Shown: positions 47,734 to 62,519 of the stretch, piece after piece | How the letters are laid out: every line of letters begins with the position of its first letter | Position numbering within the stretch: the stretch's first letter is position 1 | Origin: Brachionus koreanus | Lineage: Eukaryota; Rotifera; Eurotatoria; Ploima; Brachionidae | Direction: 5' to 3' | Assembly: GCA_016987375.1 (NCBI GenBank) | Contig: PJRA01000016.1 | Location: forward strand, 649,043 to 713,042 | Length of the DNA: 64,000 nt | Position numbers and translations under genes: made by a program | Notes under the pieces: model-generated | Told to the model about the DNA's origin: nothing | Databases searched by the model: none | The model's input: the letters and a program-made list of their open reading frames with translations, nothing else

Positions 47734-48075
47734 TTAAATTGGAACTACAAAAACATCAATTGAATTTTTGATTGATTGAGTGGATGGGTCTTTCAGAGGA
47801 AACATTGTATCCGAAATAAAGGTTAATTTTGCGTCTTTTTTAATCTGAACAGAGAGATTATACTCACCATAATATCTGTCATCAATCTTGCCATCATTGA
47901 ACTCAAATTCGAAGTTGAAAGGAAAGTTGGTCACATTGGTGATTTCTACTTTACCGCAATTAATACTTGGACCGCATGCCAATGAACAGTCATTCACTGA
48001 TACTGTGATCACTGAGCCGGTATCTATGGTTCGACTCGCATCACTGCAGCTCACTGTACCAGATATTTTTCTCAT
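47734..48075 (-). CDS. YbaY/YscW-like domain protein 2 (113 aa)
   Basis: An intronless ORF with a clearer match to the YbaY/YscW domain. It opens RKISGTVSCSDASRTIDTGS and has VITVSVNDCSL, FPFNFEFEFNDGKID, YNLSVQIKKDAKLTFISDT and FPL. The SDTxxPL end and FPFxFE core are hallmarks of the bacterial family. No signal peptide. Five cysteines cluster at SCSD and NDCSLACGPSINCGK, unlike gene 1. A TATA box (TATAAAAG, minus strand) lies at 48121-48128. Confidence 0.65.
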   Translation of the reverse strand: MRKISGTVSCSDASRTIDTGSVITVSVNDCSLACGPSINCGKVEITNVTNFPFNFEFEFNDGKIDDRYYGEYNLSVQIKKDAKLTFISDTMFPLKDPSTQSIKNSIDVFVVPI

Positions 48076-48120
48076 TTTACAAAAATTTTTTTTCTAATTA
48101 AGCTAAAACAAAATTTAGAG

Positions 48121-48128
48121 CTTTTATA
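48121..48128 (-). promoter_or_regulatory. TATA box upstream of YbaY-like gene 2
   Basis: TATAAAAG on the minus strand, 46 bp before the ATG at 48075. The spacing is compatible with a very short leader. Confidence 0.45.
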
Positions 48129-48343
48129 AAACTTTATTTTATTATGAAAATTTTATGATATCGCAAAAAAAGCATATAATTAATCATTGTGTATAAATTT
48201 TCATCGAGTTAATTACGAAATCTTATTTAACTATGTATTTAAATTAATAACTGAAATACTCAAATTAAATCAAAATTTATTCAAAAACAAAACTTTATTT
48301 CCAACATGAAAAAAATTATAAAAATAAAAATATAAAAAATGAT

Positions 48344-48613
48344 TTAATTTAATGATCTTTTTCGTCTGCTAAGCATGGACAATGCAGAGATAATATCGTT
48401 TAACAAGCTTCTTTGGTCAACTGTTAGCTGCAATTTAGAGTTCTGAGCTTCAATTGATGAGTCAATAACTTCTGATTCTGTTCCTTTAAAAATAAATAAT
48501 AGAGACACTTGATGATTTAGATAAAAGATTATTATTTTACTAATTAAATTAATTATGCTAAATAAAAAAATAAGGAAAGAGAGAAAATTTAGAATTTTTC
48601 CTTTTCCAATCAT
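48344..48613 (-). CDS. small secreted peptide precursor, two exons (70 aa)
   Basis: The frame is open throughout, but a 57-nt segment (48484-48540) has a GTAAAA donor and a TTTTTAAAG acceptor and AT-rich intron character. Removing it joins exons 48541-48613 and 48344-48483 in phase to 70 aa. A signal peptide (ILNFLSFLIFLFSIINLI) comes first, then a polar helix (LTVDQRSLLNDIISALSML) and a near-terminal RRKR followed by SLN. The tetrabasic site suggests proprotein processing. Unrecognised; could be a peptide hormone or other secreted factor. Confidence 0.55.
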   Translation of the reverse strand: MIGKGKILNFLSFLIFLFSIINLISKIIIFYLNHQVSLLFIFKGTESEVIDSSIEAQNSKLQLTVDQRSLLNDIISALSMLSRRKRSLN

Positions 48614-49065
48614 GGTTATAAATTAAATAAAATCAAATGGTCAAATTTTCATTGTTTTATATACATTACTAATTTATAAATAAATTGAGAACTTTTGATT
48701 TTGAGCCCATATTTTAAAAATAAATGAACTAGATTCCTTGAAAATACACTGAATTCAAGACTAAATTCAAAACTAAAAATTTTAACCTGATGTCAAAAAT
48801 TTTGATTTAATGAGAAAACAACGAAATTGTGTAATAAAAAATGCAATCAAGTTTAGATTAAAGAATTGAATGGTACAAAAGAGAAAAAGTTGAATTTAAT
48901 TAAACGCGATATTTTTACAAATTTCATCACTGTTTTAAGTAAATAAATCTACTTGATGAGCTTATATTATTTTTTAATTCAAATTTTAGAATTTGGTGAA
49001 AAAAAAATAAAAATCGTTTAGAGAAAAATCTATTAAATTCTATATTAAGATAATTAGTTTTAAAA

Positions 49066-50391
<1,326 letters not shown>

Positions 50392-51094
50392 AAATAAATC
50401 AAATTTAAATTAGACATATTGTAAATTGTAAAATTTTTGAATAGTCTTATAATAGAACAAATTTTTCAAAATTAATGAAATATAATTTCTTATAAAAATT
50501 TATTGTTTTTTTATTTTTTTCAATTATATAATAATAATGACTCCGCTGGTAAATTGATTACTAGGTTTTAGATTTTGAAAATTGTCATTAAAGATATTTT
50601 ACTAAAATAATTTCAAATAAAAATAAATTGTTCTTAAAATACGCAATGTTTACCCAAAATTATTTCCATTAAATGATTTCTCTAATTTTTTATCAAATTA
50701 GCGCTAAAATTTATCAAATCACCTAAATACGAAATATTATTTTTTTATAATTAATTCACTTGAAAGTAAATTAATTTAAATTAGATTTGAAAATTTTTTT
50801 TATTTTCATATATTATTTCTTAACGAAACATTTTCCAATGAATTTTAATACTGAAAGCATTCAAAAAAATTTTAAATCAATTTGAATAAAAAATTTTAAA
50901 AATTAAAATCTAAGTAATTTTTATTAGAAAACAGTGCAAAATTCACAATTGATTTTTAATTGAATTGAAAATTTAATTTCTATTATAATTAATTTCATTT
51001 CACTTGATAATTCATTTAAATAGGAACTTAATTTTTTTTAATAAATATAAATAAGATTTTCGAAAACCTATAATTACCAAATAACGGATGAGGC
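50392..51094. other. 3' flank of RBBP4 copy A
   Basis: AT-rich with no genes. Only about the first 60-70 bp after the stop show weak likeness to the flank of copy B. Confidence 0.5.
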
Positions 51095-51643
51095 ATAAAC
51101 ATTCAAGCATTCGTGGATATAGATATCGGAAACATGATGGCAACCGACTTTGATGGTCGAAAAAGTGGCTTTGACATTCCTCGATCAGATATGGCTATCC
51201 AAACCAACGCCTTCTTTGGAAACTTCTCTTCTCTTTTCTAGCAAAGCGAACACTGTCCGGACAAGAAGACTTGTTATTTGTGTAATATCCGGCATTTTCC
51301 GGCATGTTTTCTGGCAAGTATTTTTCATCATCCAAAATAAGTGAACATGGTGAGCGATATAGCATATTTGAAAGCTTTGCGCTCAAGTGCTTTGCTTTTT
51401 CAAACTGTGCGACACTATATTTTGGCGTTTTTTCACGCTTTGATATGATATACCCATTTTTTTAAATTGTCGACCAACTGTTCTTTGGTGGACAGAAAAT
51501 TTCCTAGCTAGATGTCTTTGGCTCACTCCAGTTCGGTTATTGGTCAATCATTTCAGTTTTTTCTTCCTTGCAGCTGTCCAGTTGCTTGGACGACCCGTTC
51601 TCTTATTGTCTTTTGTCGGCCCTCCATTTTGAATACGCTTGAT
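51095..51643 (-). pseudogene. Tc1/mariner-superfamily transposase remnant
   Basis: Read on the minus strand from the gap, the order is KRTGRPSNWTAARKKKL (linker between HTHs), TGVSQRHLARKFSVHQRTVGR (second HTH), SLILDDEKYLPENMPENAGY (region of the first catalytic Asp, DDEKY), CPDSVRFARKEK and ALVWIAISDRGMSKPLF. Several stops and frame changes disable it. The left part of the element is lost in the assembly gap at 51644-51662. It is a different lineage from the three mariner fragments elsewhere in the window. Confidence 0.75.
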
Positions 51644-51662
51644 NNNNNNNNNNNNNNNNNNN
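51644..51662. other. assembly gap (19 N)
   Basis: A run of 19 undetermined bases inside the Tc1/mariner remnant, between the two RBBP4 copies. Confidence 0.99.
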
Positions 51663-54178
51663 AAAATTTCCAATATTATAGCTAATGGTTAGTAGTTTAA
51701 ATATATATATTATATTAGATCATCTGATCATTTTCCTAATCGGGAAAGTAAGCTTATCTTTTGTCTATTTACGTATGCCCCACCCGTTAATATCATTTTC
51801 CTAAATAGTCCCCGATTCCTAATAAGATTTTTCTTGGCATTCAGAAATTCCAATACAAATACAATAGAGCAAAAATTATTCCTTTTTGATAAAATAAAAT
51901 TTACCAAAATAAAAAACATTAAAAAAAATATCGCAACTTTTTTTATCAAAAATAAAATTTCTGCTTTCTTTTATACATATCAATAATCAACTTAATTGTA
52001 TTGATATTCTATCTTATTTACATATAAGTAATTGATGTAAAAAAAATACAGATTATTATTTATTATTAGAAAAATAAATTTGGTAATTTCCCGGGACTTG
52101 CCCGAACGGAAAGAGCCTTCTTTTCTAAAAAAGATACAGATGAATCAATGTTGCAATAAGCTTGAATTTGGCTTTTAAAAATCGGAAAAAACTTAAAAAT
52201 TGACAAAGTTATGTCACTTTGAAAGTATCCAAGTTCTGGCTGCTTCTACTTCTTCCACTTCCACGATGTCAATTTTGATCGATAGCTCAAATTAAAGAGC
52301 ACGACGAATTCTACAACAAACTTTTTACCGGAGTTGAAAAACTAAACGTAAAAAAAATACGCGCCTTTGAAAATTCCTAAAAAACGCATTATTTAAGGAT
52401 CTTCTAACAGGTTTTCTTATAGGATATGAAGGATTTTTTTACAGGTTTTTGTATTAATTATCTTCTTATTTTATTTAAAGAATTTTATATAAGCCTTTTT
52501 TAATGGGCTAAATAATGTTTTCAATAAATACAATTTAGAGTGCTTTTAACATCGTATTATAAGGAGAATGTCTCGCTTTGAACACAATATAGTCAGTCTG
52601 AAAACGACACCTACTGGTCTAGGTTCGATGTTGCTTAAAAATAACTCGGCGGATTGATTTTATTTGTTAAGAAACTCAAATGAATATAAAGTACCATCAA
52701 AAGGAAAATTTAATGATTTTAAAGAGAAAACTTTTGACTATTTTATTAGGAAATTTATCAAGAAAATCCTATTAAAGGATATAATTTGTGATTATAATTT
52801 TTTCTGTTGTAGAAATTGAAACAATATAAATCTTATTTTTGCCAATTTTTGTAAAATTTTCTTCAATTTTGACTTAGTATATAAACAGTTTGGATACTTT
52901 TAATATTAAAATAAAAATTAGTATCAACAAATTTATATATATTTTTTATTTATTTTACTATACGAAATAATAATAAAATAAGTATTTGATTACAGCATAT
53001 AATTCATGTGAAAATTAATTTTGGAAAAAAATTTAAAAAGTTTGCCTAAATGATCTTTTTAGATCATGACTTGATAAGCTCGGATTAAATGGTGAATTCG
53101 ATGCCGGAAACGTTTTCCTATCACTATCACAGCATCGAATCATAAAAAATTTTTGAATTTTGAATTTATTTTTTAGAATAAGATTTGAGGTTAAACTAAA
53201 AGAGTTTTGTTTTTATTTCAAGATTACAGTGCCAGTGAGTTAAGTAATTTGAATGATAAAAAATTAAAAAGTGACTTAAACTCTTCTTAAATCAATTAAA
53301 GCTGACCTGGTTACCTTGAATAAAAAAATTAAGAATTTTTTCCGAAAAAAATTCGAAAAATTTTTGCCATTTTTTAGCTTTTTCTGGATCTCCTTTTTTC
53401 CAAACCCCTTAATCTATATATTTTTATATTAATTCTAAAACTAGACCAAATTCTGAACAAAACTGTGATTTTACTTTCTTTATTTTTTTAGTTAAAAAAT
53501 TTTTATAATCACTCAAAGTGTCCATTTTTAAAAAAAAAAAAATTTATTTTGAAATATTAATCAAATTTAATAAATTAAATGCTAATTTTTGACATCGTTT
53601 TACATTTTGAATTTTTCAGAATTTTGTTTACTTAGAAATGTTACTTAAGTCAGCCTTAGACCTTAGAATTCTGCGTTTGAGTTATGAAATGATTTACCCG
53701 AAAAAATAAAATTTTAACAAATTAAACAAATTTTATATCAGAATCCGGTTATTATCGGATCTTAAAAATCTGAAATTCTAGAGAAAAATATAGAATTCAG
53801 ATCGTTTATGTTCCAAACTATCATTGCGAGCTTTTTAAAGATTTTTAAATTTATAATTATTTAATTAAATATACATTATCAAAAATTTTAAAAAAAATTA
53901 GGAATCAAAGACAATATAAATATTTTTTAAAAAAATCTTCTTTGAAAAAAAATTACTGAGTTTAAAGGCATTTTTTTTAAAAATTGATATTTTTTATAAC
54001 TAATTTTGAATAAATAAACCACTTATTGTGTAATTTAAGAAGATATAAGCAAATTTTTTTAAACAAAATTAAATAATTTGTATTTCAAGTTTTTTATTTG
54101 ATATTAAGTCATTTTAAATAAATAGGAAGCAAATAATTATTGTAAACTATGTTTTAAATTGGTTTGATTTAACTTTAA
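51663..54178. other. gene-free region between RBBP4 copies
   Basis: Mostly AT-rich. A more GC-balanced patch at about 52085-52380 has no readable protein and may be another decayed element. Nothing firmly identifiable. Confidence 0.45.
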
Positions 54179-54350
54179 GTGCCCTACAGGGTTCTTTTTT
54201 TTAGGACCAACTTTACTTAATATATTTATCAATGATTTACATAAAAAGACCAAACCTTGAATATGCCGCACCTGTATGGTCACCATATTTACCTAAAATT
54301 TTTTTTATAAAAGATACAAAAATATTAAATATTATTCAATGCTAAAGGCT
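54179..54350 (+). pseudogene. deleted non-LTR retrotransposon RT fragment
   Basis: One frame reads ALQGSFFLGPTLLNIFINDL, matching the RT segment xPQGSVLGPLLFxIFINDL. After a frame change it continues directly with RPNLEYAAPVWSPYLPK, a block that normally lies well over 100 residues further on. So an internal deletion joins distant parts of the RT. It is a dead LINE remnant. Confidence 0.7.
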
Positions 54351-55131
54351 AACTTGAATATCTATCAGATAAGATATACAAAATATAAAAAAAAATTTCA
54401 TATTTAATATGTAAAATTCATTCAGTTAAGATTTTGAGAATTTTGGTACGAAAGATCAGAAATTAAAGCTATGAAAGATTATTAATTATTTTTAAGATTT
54501 TACTAGTTAAGTAAATGTAATTAAGTGCAACATACAAAAGACAAAATTTAATCAATACTTTAATTTTTTGAAAAAAAATTTATAATAATATTTTCATTTA
54601 AGCTTTTTTATCCATTTAACCACAGCCCAGTTCATAAAATATCTTTTGTTCAATTCATGTGTCTTTTGAAAAAATATCACATCAATTAATCTAAATTCGT
54701 TAAATCATTCAAATAACATTCAAGATTATTTTACATAAACATTATGAAATAATATAAAAAAATATTATCTTAACTTAAGACGACTAAAATTACTTCTATA
54801 TAAGAATTTAAACTTTAAGGTATAATTTAAAGATAAAAAGTTTTATTAAATTTTAATTATTTGAAAAACAAATGGAATTCTAAAAGCTTCTCTTTTTTAT
54901 CTTAATATTCTAAAAATATTTTGCTTTAGAATATAAAAAAAGTAAAAATTTCTTAACATAATTTCGACTAGAGCTAAAAATTTTATATATAGTATACTAA
55001 TGAACAAAAAAATTAATTGAAAAATTGGTGTGCTTTCGTGATTTTCTTAATTAAAAAAATTCTAATAAAATTCGATAAAATAATTGAGTAAAAATTATAA
55101 TTTAGATAAAAAATAAATATTTTTTGTTACA
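54351..55131. other. 5' flank of RBBP4 copy B
   Basis: AT-rich, no genes seen. It shows no visible similarity to the 5' flank of copy A. Confidence 0.5.
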
Positions 55132-56457
<1,326 letters not shown>

Positions 56458-56722
56458 AAATTAACCAAATTGATTTTATATGTTTTGTAAATTGTATAAT
56501 TTTTTTTATTTTAAACTTAGATTTAATTTTTGAAATATAGTTACAAAACTAAACACTACATTTTATTGTAATAAAGCTTTTTGTTTTGGATTTTATTGAA
56601 AATAAATTTTAAATTTTATTCAATAATTTTTTTATTTTGAAATTAAGCGACTGTAATTAGCCGTTGTATCTTATATTGGAAAAAAAATTATTTTTATATA
56701 TATATTTGCTTTTAGATAAATA

Positions 56723-58326
<1,604 letters not shown>

Positions 58327-59136
58327 AATTAATAAATAAAATATTCTTTAAAAAATATATTTTTATTAAATTTAAATTAAATTAGTATTAGTAGAAGTAA
58401 CAGTAATAAAAAACTGCAGCATGATAACATGCGAGCGCGTCAGAGACGCTCTGTAGCAGTTATAAAATGTTCATCTAGATTTTTTTTTTGAATTCATTCA
58501 CATTCTTCGCTACAACAACTTCGTTGTCGAGTAAATACCAATGGTTAGCTTTTCTGTTTTAGAAGAGTTGGTGGTATTAACAATATCTAGTGATTTTTCT
58601 TCTAAATTCTCAATTTGAGAATATGTTAAGTAAGTTTTGTATTGCCATCATCTATTGTCAGCTAATTGTAAAAAATGTCAAGTTCTATAAATCTAAAACT
58701 TTATATAAAATATAATTTTTAAAAGTTTTTTTTTCCTTTTTAGAGTTCAAATTATGTATTAAAGATCCCTAATTGAATTTTTTATTAAAAACGATATAAA
58801 TAAACAATTAGAAAAAAAATTTAAAAATATATTTTTTTCTCCTTTTCTCTCAGTTTCTCTAAAATAACATCTCTTTAAGAATTTATCATGACCATTTATC
58901 ATTATCCATTCCCGATATGTTTTTGTGTTTTAAAGATTAATATGATTTTGATAACAAAAAATTATATCTATTTTGCTTAGAAAAGATTATAAGCTTGTCA
59001 ATTGTATATTTTGTTTGCTTTGAAAAATGTCTCATCAATCATCTAACACTAGTTGTACAATTATTTATTATTTTTAAAATGTGGTACGAGCCAAAGCTGT
59101 TACAGAAATAGCTAAAAACTAAATTTAATATATAAA
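58327..59136. other. intergenic region
   Basis: RIOK2 3' flank. AT-rich, with a slightly GC-richer patch at 58415-58530 that is not recognised. No gene seen. Confidence 0.45.
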
Positions 59137-59140
59137 TATA

Positions 59141-59188
59141 TGTTATCGTATATTTTGATAATACGTAAATTTTGATAGTTACGATACT
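59141..59188 (+). repeat. left terminal inverted repeat of Ginger-like element
   Basis: Matches the reverse complement of 61162-61209 over about 48 bp with around six mismatches. Contains two CGTAwATTTTGATA repeats. Confidence 0.75.
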
Positions 59189-59318
59189 TAACGTAAACTA
59201 AGATAAAATAAAAAGTTCACTATTTTACTAAATATTTTATTTTTCTCGTAATTTCCTGAACATTATTAAATTTTTTCGTAAAAAACTAAATAAAGACGTA
59301 AATAAAGAAAGCTCGATG

Positions 59319-60395
59319 TCACTTATTTTTACAAAAATTGTTTGAACCATGACACCTAGAATTACATAAAACTTTAGATTTTTTGCATGTACAGCGACTT
59401 GTTATACATTGGCCTGTACAATTACATCTCAAAACTCCTTGTCCACCACCTATAGACAACTCATTCACTGCCTGTCTGATTCCTTTTACTTGCTTATCTG
59501 TTCTAAAATCTAATTCCAGTGAACAATTAGATACTAAATCGAACATATTTCTTGAAAAAAGATCAACTAGGACTCCGGCTTCACAAACAAGTTCATATAG
59601 ATTATTTTCAAAATCTACGTCTATAACTCTACAAATTAAATTGGGAGCTTCTGTCAGGCCTTGATCCACTTCAGGAATAGGTACTAATACAAAGTCTCCA
59701 ATAAATACTTCGGGTAAATACTTTTTACTTCTTAATCTCATTTTTTCTGCCTGCCTGCTTTGATTTTGTCTTACAGAGTCCCTAATACCTAACAATCTAT
59801 TTGCAGAAGCTTCAACATTCAAATGTTCATGTTCATCTTCAACTGCTTCTTCCTCTGGTTGAATAGTTGGTATTTCAACAATATTTTCCAAATCATACTC
59901 TTTTATGTCAAAAAAATCGTCTTTACCTTCTTTCTCACTTTCATCTATTTCCTCATTGCTATATTCATATCCTACTATATCAAAGAGTTCCTTAGCAGTG
60001 CCTAACTTTGACCATTCTTCAACTGGAATAGCAGTAGATGTTAAGCCTAATGGAGTTTCAATTCCAAATACTGCTTTGAATGGAGATTTTTTAGAACCAG
60101 TATGATAAGAGTGATTTTTTTTTAATTGTACAAATTTTATTCCTAATGACCATTTAAGTGATTTATTTTCTCTCATCCATGTAGCTAGCATTTTCTTTAT
60201 ATCGGCGTTAGCTCGCTCAATAAATTTACTGAAATGATCTTGATAAACTAAAATCCATTTAAAGTTTCCGTCTGGTAAAGATTGCATATCAATAAGATCA
60301 ATCTGCACTCTTGAATTAAAATCATTACTTAAAATCGGTTTTGCAACCATTAATTGGTTTTGTTTTGCTTTGAATTCATTATGCATTCTTGACAT
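59319..60395 (-). pseudogene. integrase C-terminal ORF of Ginger-like element (core deleted)
   Basis: The 358-aa frame begins in the integrase core (ILSNDFNSRVQIDLIDMQSL, then WILVYQDHFSKF, with the first catalytic Asp in QIDLID). It then jumps directly to IERANADIKKMLATWM, the third catalytic Glu helix (normally xxVERANxDIxxML). The segment with the second Asp is missing, an in-frame deletion. Downstream come KSPFKAVFG, a linker, a strand-rich domain (VLVPIPEVDQG) and a Cys-rich end (CNCTGQCITSRCTCKK). The overall order resembles KRBA2/SCAND3-like integrase proteins. Catalytically dead because of the deletion. Confidence 0.7.
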
Positions 60396-60444
60396 GTCTC
60401 AACAAACACTTAAAATAAATTAACTTACAGTATTGTTTAATTTT

Positions 60445-60478
60445 ACCTGGAATAATTATTAATCTTAAATTCCAGGTA
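60445..60478. repeat. small palindrome inside Ginger-like element
   Basis: ACCTGGAAT and ATTCCAGGT are inverted repeats separated by about 15 bp. It lies exactly in the break between the two integrase frames. Confidence 0.6.
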
Positions 60479-60483
60479 ATAAT

Positions 60484-60978
60484 TTAATTACTATTTATCA
60501 AATCGACTGTTAAATTAATATAGTTTCTTCTGCAAATAGGTAACATGTTATCTCTTGCTTTATGTTGGATGTCATAATGAATTTTGTGTAGCGTATCAAA
60601 CAGTTGCTCATAAGGTACCAGATAAATCGGCTCACTATCTTCATTTGGTTTTTTTTTAATAATTTTTTTTGTTTCACCAATCATTAAAACATCATAGCTT
60701 CGTAAAAGATTATATTCGTGCCGTGTTTTAGTTGATTTTTTGTTTTTGGCAATTTCAATTTCATTGATTAGCTGTTGGTATTCTTCAGCATTTGTTAGAG
60801 TTTTGGTTTTTCTCGTCTTTTTTTCAGGATCGGATACTAGCTGTTCCTCAATTCTATTGGCTTCAAGTAGAGCATAAAATCTTTCTTTATGCTTCTGCTT
60901 GTTTTCAGCCAGCATCAAAGCATTATCAGGTGCTGTAATAATTGAGAAGAATAAGATAAATAGTTTCTTAATTATCAT
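60484..60978 (-). pseudogene. integrase N-terminal ORF (H2C2 region) of Ginger-like element
   Basis: The 164-aa frame has charged helices (ENKQKHKERFYALLEANRIE), then YDVLMIGETKKIIKKK and LVPYEQLFDTLHKIHYDIQH, then RDNMLPICRRNYINLTVDLI. This is the zinc-finger and pre-core block of the integrase, with H..H spacing visible in LHKIHYDIQH. The Cys pair expected just downstream is disrupted by a stop and by a 60445-60478 palindrome between this frame and the 59319-60395 frame. It is the upstream half of the same gene. Confidence 0.65.
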
Positions 60979-61161
60979 TTTTAATTTTTTTAGTAATATA
61001 TTTAATTATAATAATTATCAAATTTTACTAAATTTTTTAGTAATTTGCTATAGAACATATAGTAAATTTTCAAATTTTCTTTATTAAAAGTAACTTTTCA
61101 AATTTACTAGTAAATCTTGAAAAATTAACATTTTTAGTTATTTTTATCATAATTGACTAAA

Positions 61162-61209
61162 CATTTCGAAAATATCAAAATTTACGATTTATCAAAATTT
61201 ACGATTACA
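61162..61209 (-). repeat. right terminal inverted repeat of Ginger-like element
   Basis: Inverted partner of 59141-59188; ends in ACA and abuts a TATA duplication. Confidence 0.75.
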
Positions 61210-61213
61210 TATA

Positions 61214-62519
61214 TAATAAAATATTAGTTTTATTTATGTTTTTATATGCTTTTTGAGTTTTAGATCTTCACATTAGTCTAATTGTGTTGGCTGGTTTTGC
61301 TTTTTTAATCAACTTATTCCATGATATCATATAACAATACACAAATCAAAATTATTTTAACTTTTGTGTTAGATTTTTTTTCTAAAAATAGGCTTTTTTT
61401 CACATTTTATAAAAATATCATTTAATTACTTTTACCTTTGAAAGTCATTAATAATTTTTAAAAATTTTTAGATATTTTGTTTCTCTTTAAAGATAAAAAA
61501 AGCTAGTCAGAAAACTAATGAATGATGTGTATCAAAATTTAACATTTTTTTTAATTTTAATGATAATCTGGAAATACGTTTATTTGACCCAAAAAATTCG
61601 ATACTATAATAGTCTGTTTTTCATATAAAAAAATCATAAAGCTTCCTTTTCTCTGTAAAATAATTATTGACATAAGAAAAACTTTAACTAAATAGGAAAA
61701 TCAAATTATTTTTCCATTTGTTTTTTTTTTGTTGTTTAAAAATTTTTGTTTACTGCTAATTTGTTTCTTTAAAAATTGAGTTTTTTTATTAGTACATATT
61801 TTTTTTGATAAAAAAAAACAAATTAATCCAAAAAAAATATTATAACAAATTTTATTTTTATTTCATTTTGATAAAGATATTTAGAATTCGCAATTAAATT
61901 TAAATGCACTCTATAAAAATTACAATCCTTTTAAAATAGTTTAAAAAATTTCAAAATCTGCGTTTAAATTAAATTTCGTATTAAAAATGTTTTAATAAAG
62001 TTTTAAGAATAAAATTTAAAAATTATTTCTTTAAGACCTATTTGTCTAAAAATTATAAGAATTCTAAAATAAAATTTGAACAAGAATCTTTTTATTAATT
62101 ATTTTCTTTAAATTTGCTATATTAGAACTTTTTGTCTTTATCAAGTCTCTTTTGATTAACTAAGCTTGCTCGGAGAATCCCTAACAATTGCTTAAATGAG
62201 TGCTGCTGCTTGTAATGAACGTACTTTTACGCTCATAGCTGTGGAGTGATGAATAATTAAAATTTTTAATAGAAATATTTAGAATAATTAATAATAAATT
62301 TTTTAAAATTTAAATTAATTAGCTTTAACAACTCATAAAAGCAAGAAAAGGATAAATTTTAATAAATAAAATTTATTTTTATATACAAAAAATAAGAATA
62401 CATTTTCTCACCATAAAGCTTTTTTCTCTTTTTTTTTTAATAAAAATAATAAACCAACTAAAAAAAAAATATATAAAAACAAAAAAAGAAATAAAAAACT
62501 GCTCATGAAGACATAAAAT
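61214..62519. other. intergenic region
   Basis: AT-rich DNA with long T runs; 3' flank of the casein kinase gene. No gene seen. Confidence 0.5.

Larger units (their letters stand above)
59141..61209 (-). mobile_element. Ginger-like DNA transposon, internally deleted
   Basis: Inverted ends of about 48 bp bound the element. The left starts TGTTATCGTA and the right ends in CGATTACA, so it runs TGT...ACA, and each end carries two copies of CGTAwATTTTGATA. Both sides are flanked by TATA (59137-59140 and 61210-61213), a 4-bp target duplication, although AT-rich context weakens this. Inside, the minus strand encodes a Ty3/Gypsy-type integrase. Integrase-bearing, TIR-bounded elements are the Ginger class. 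Length 2,069 bp. Confidence 0.75.
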
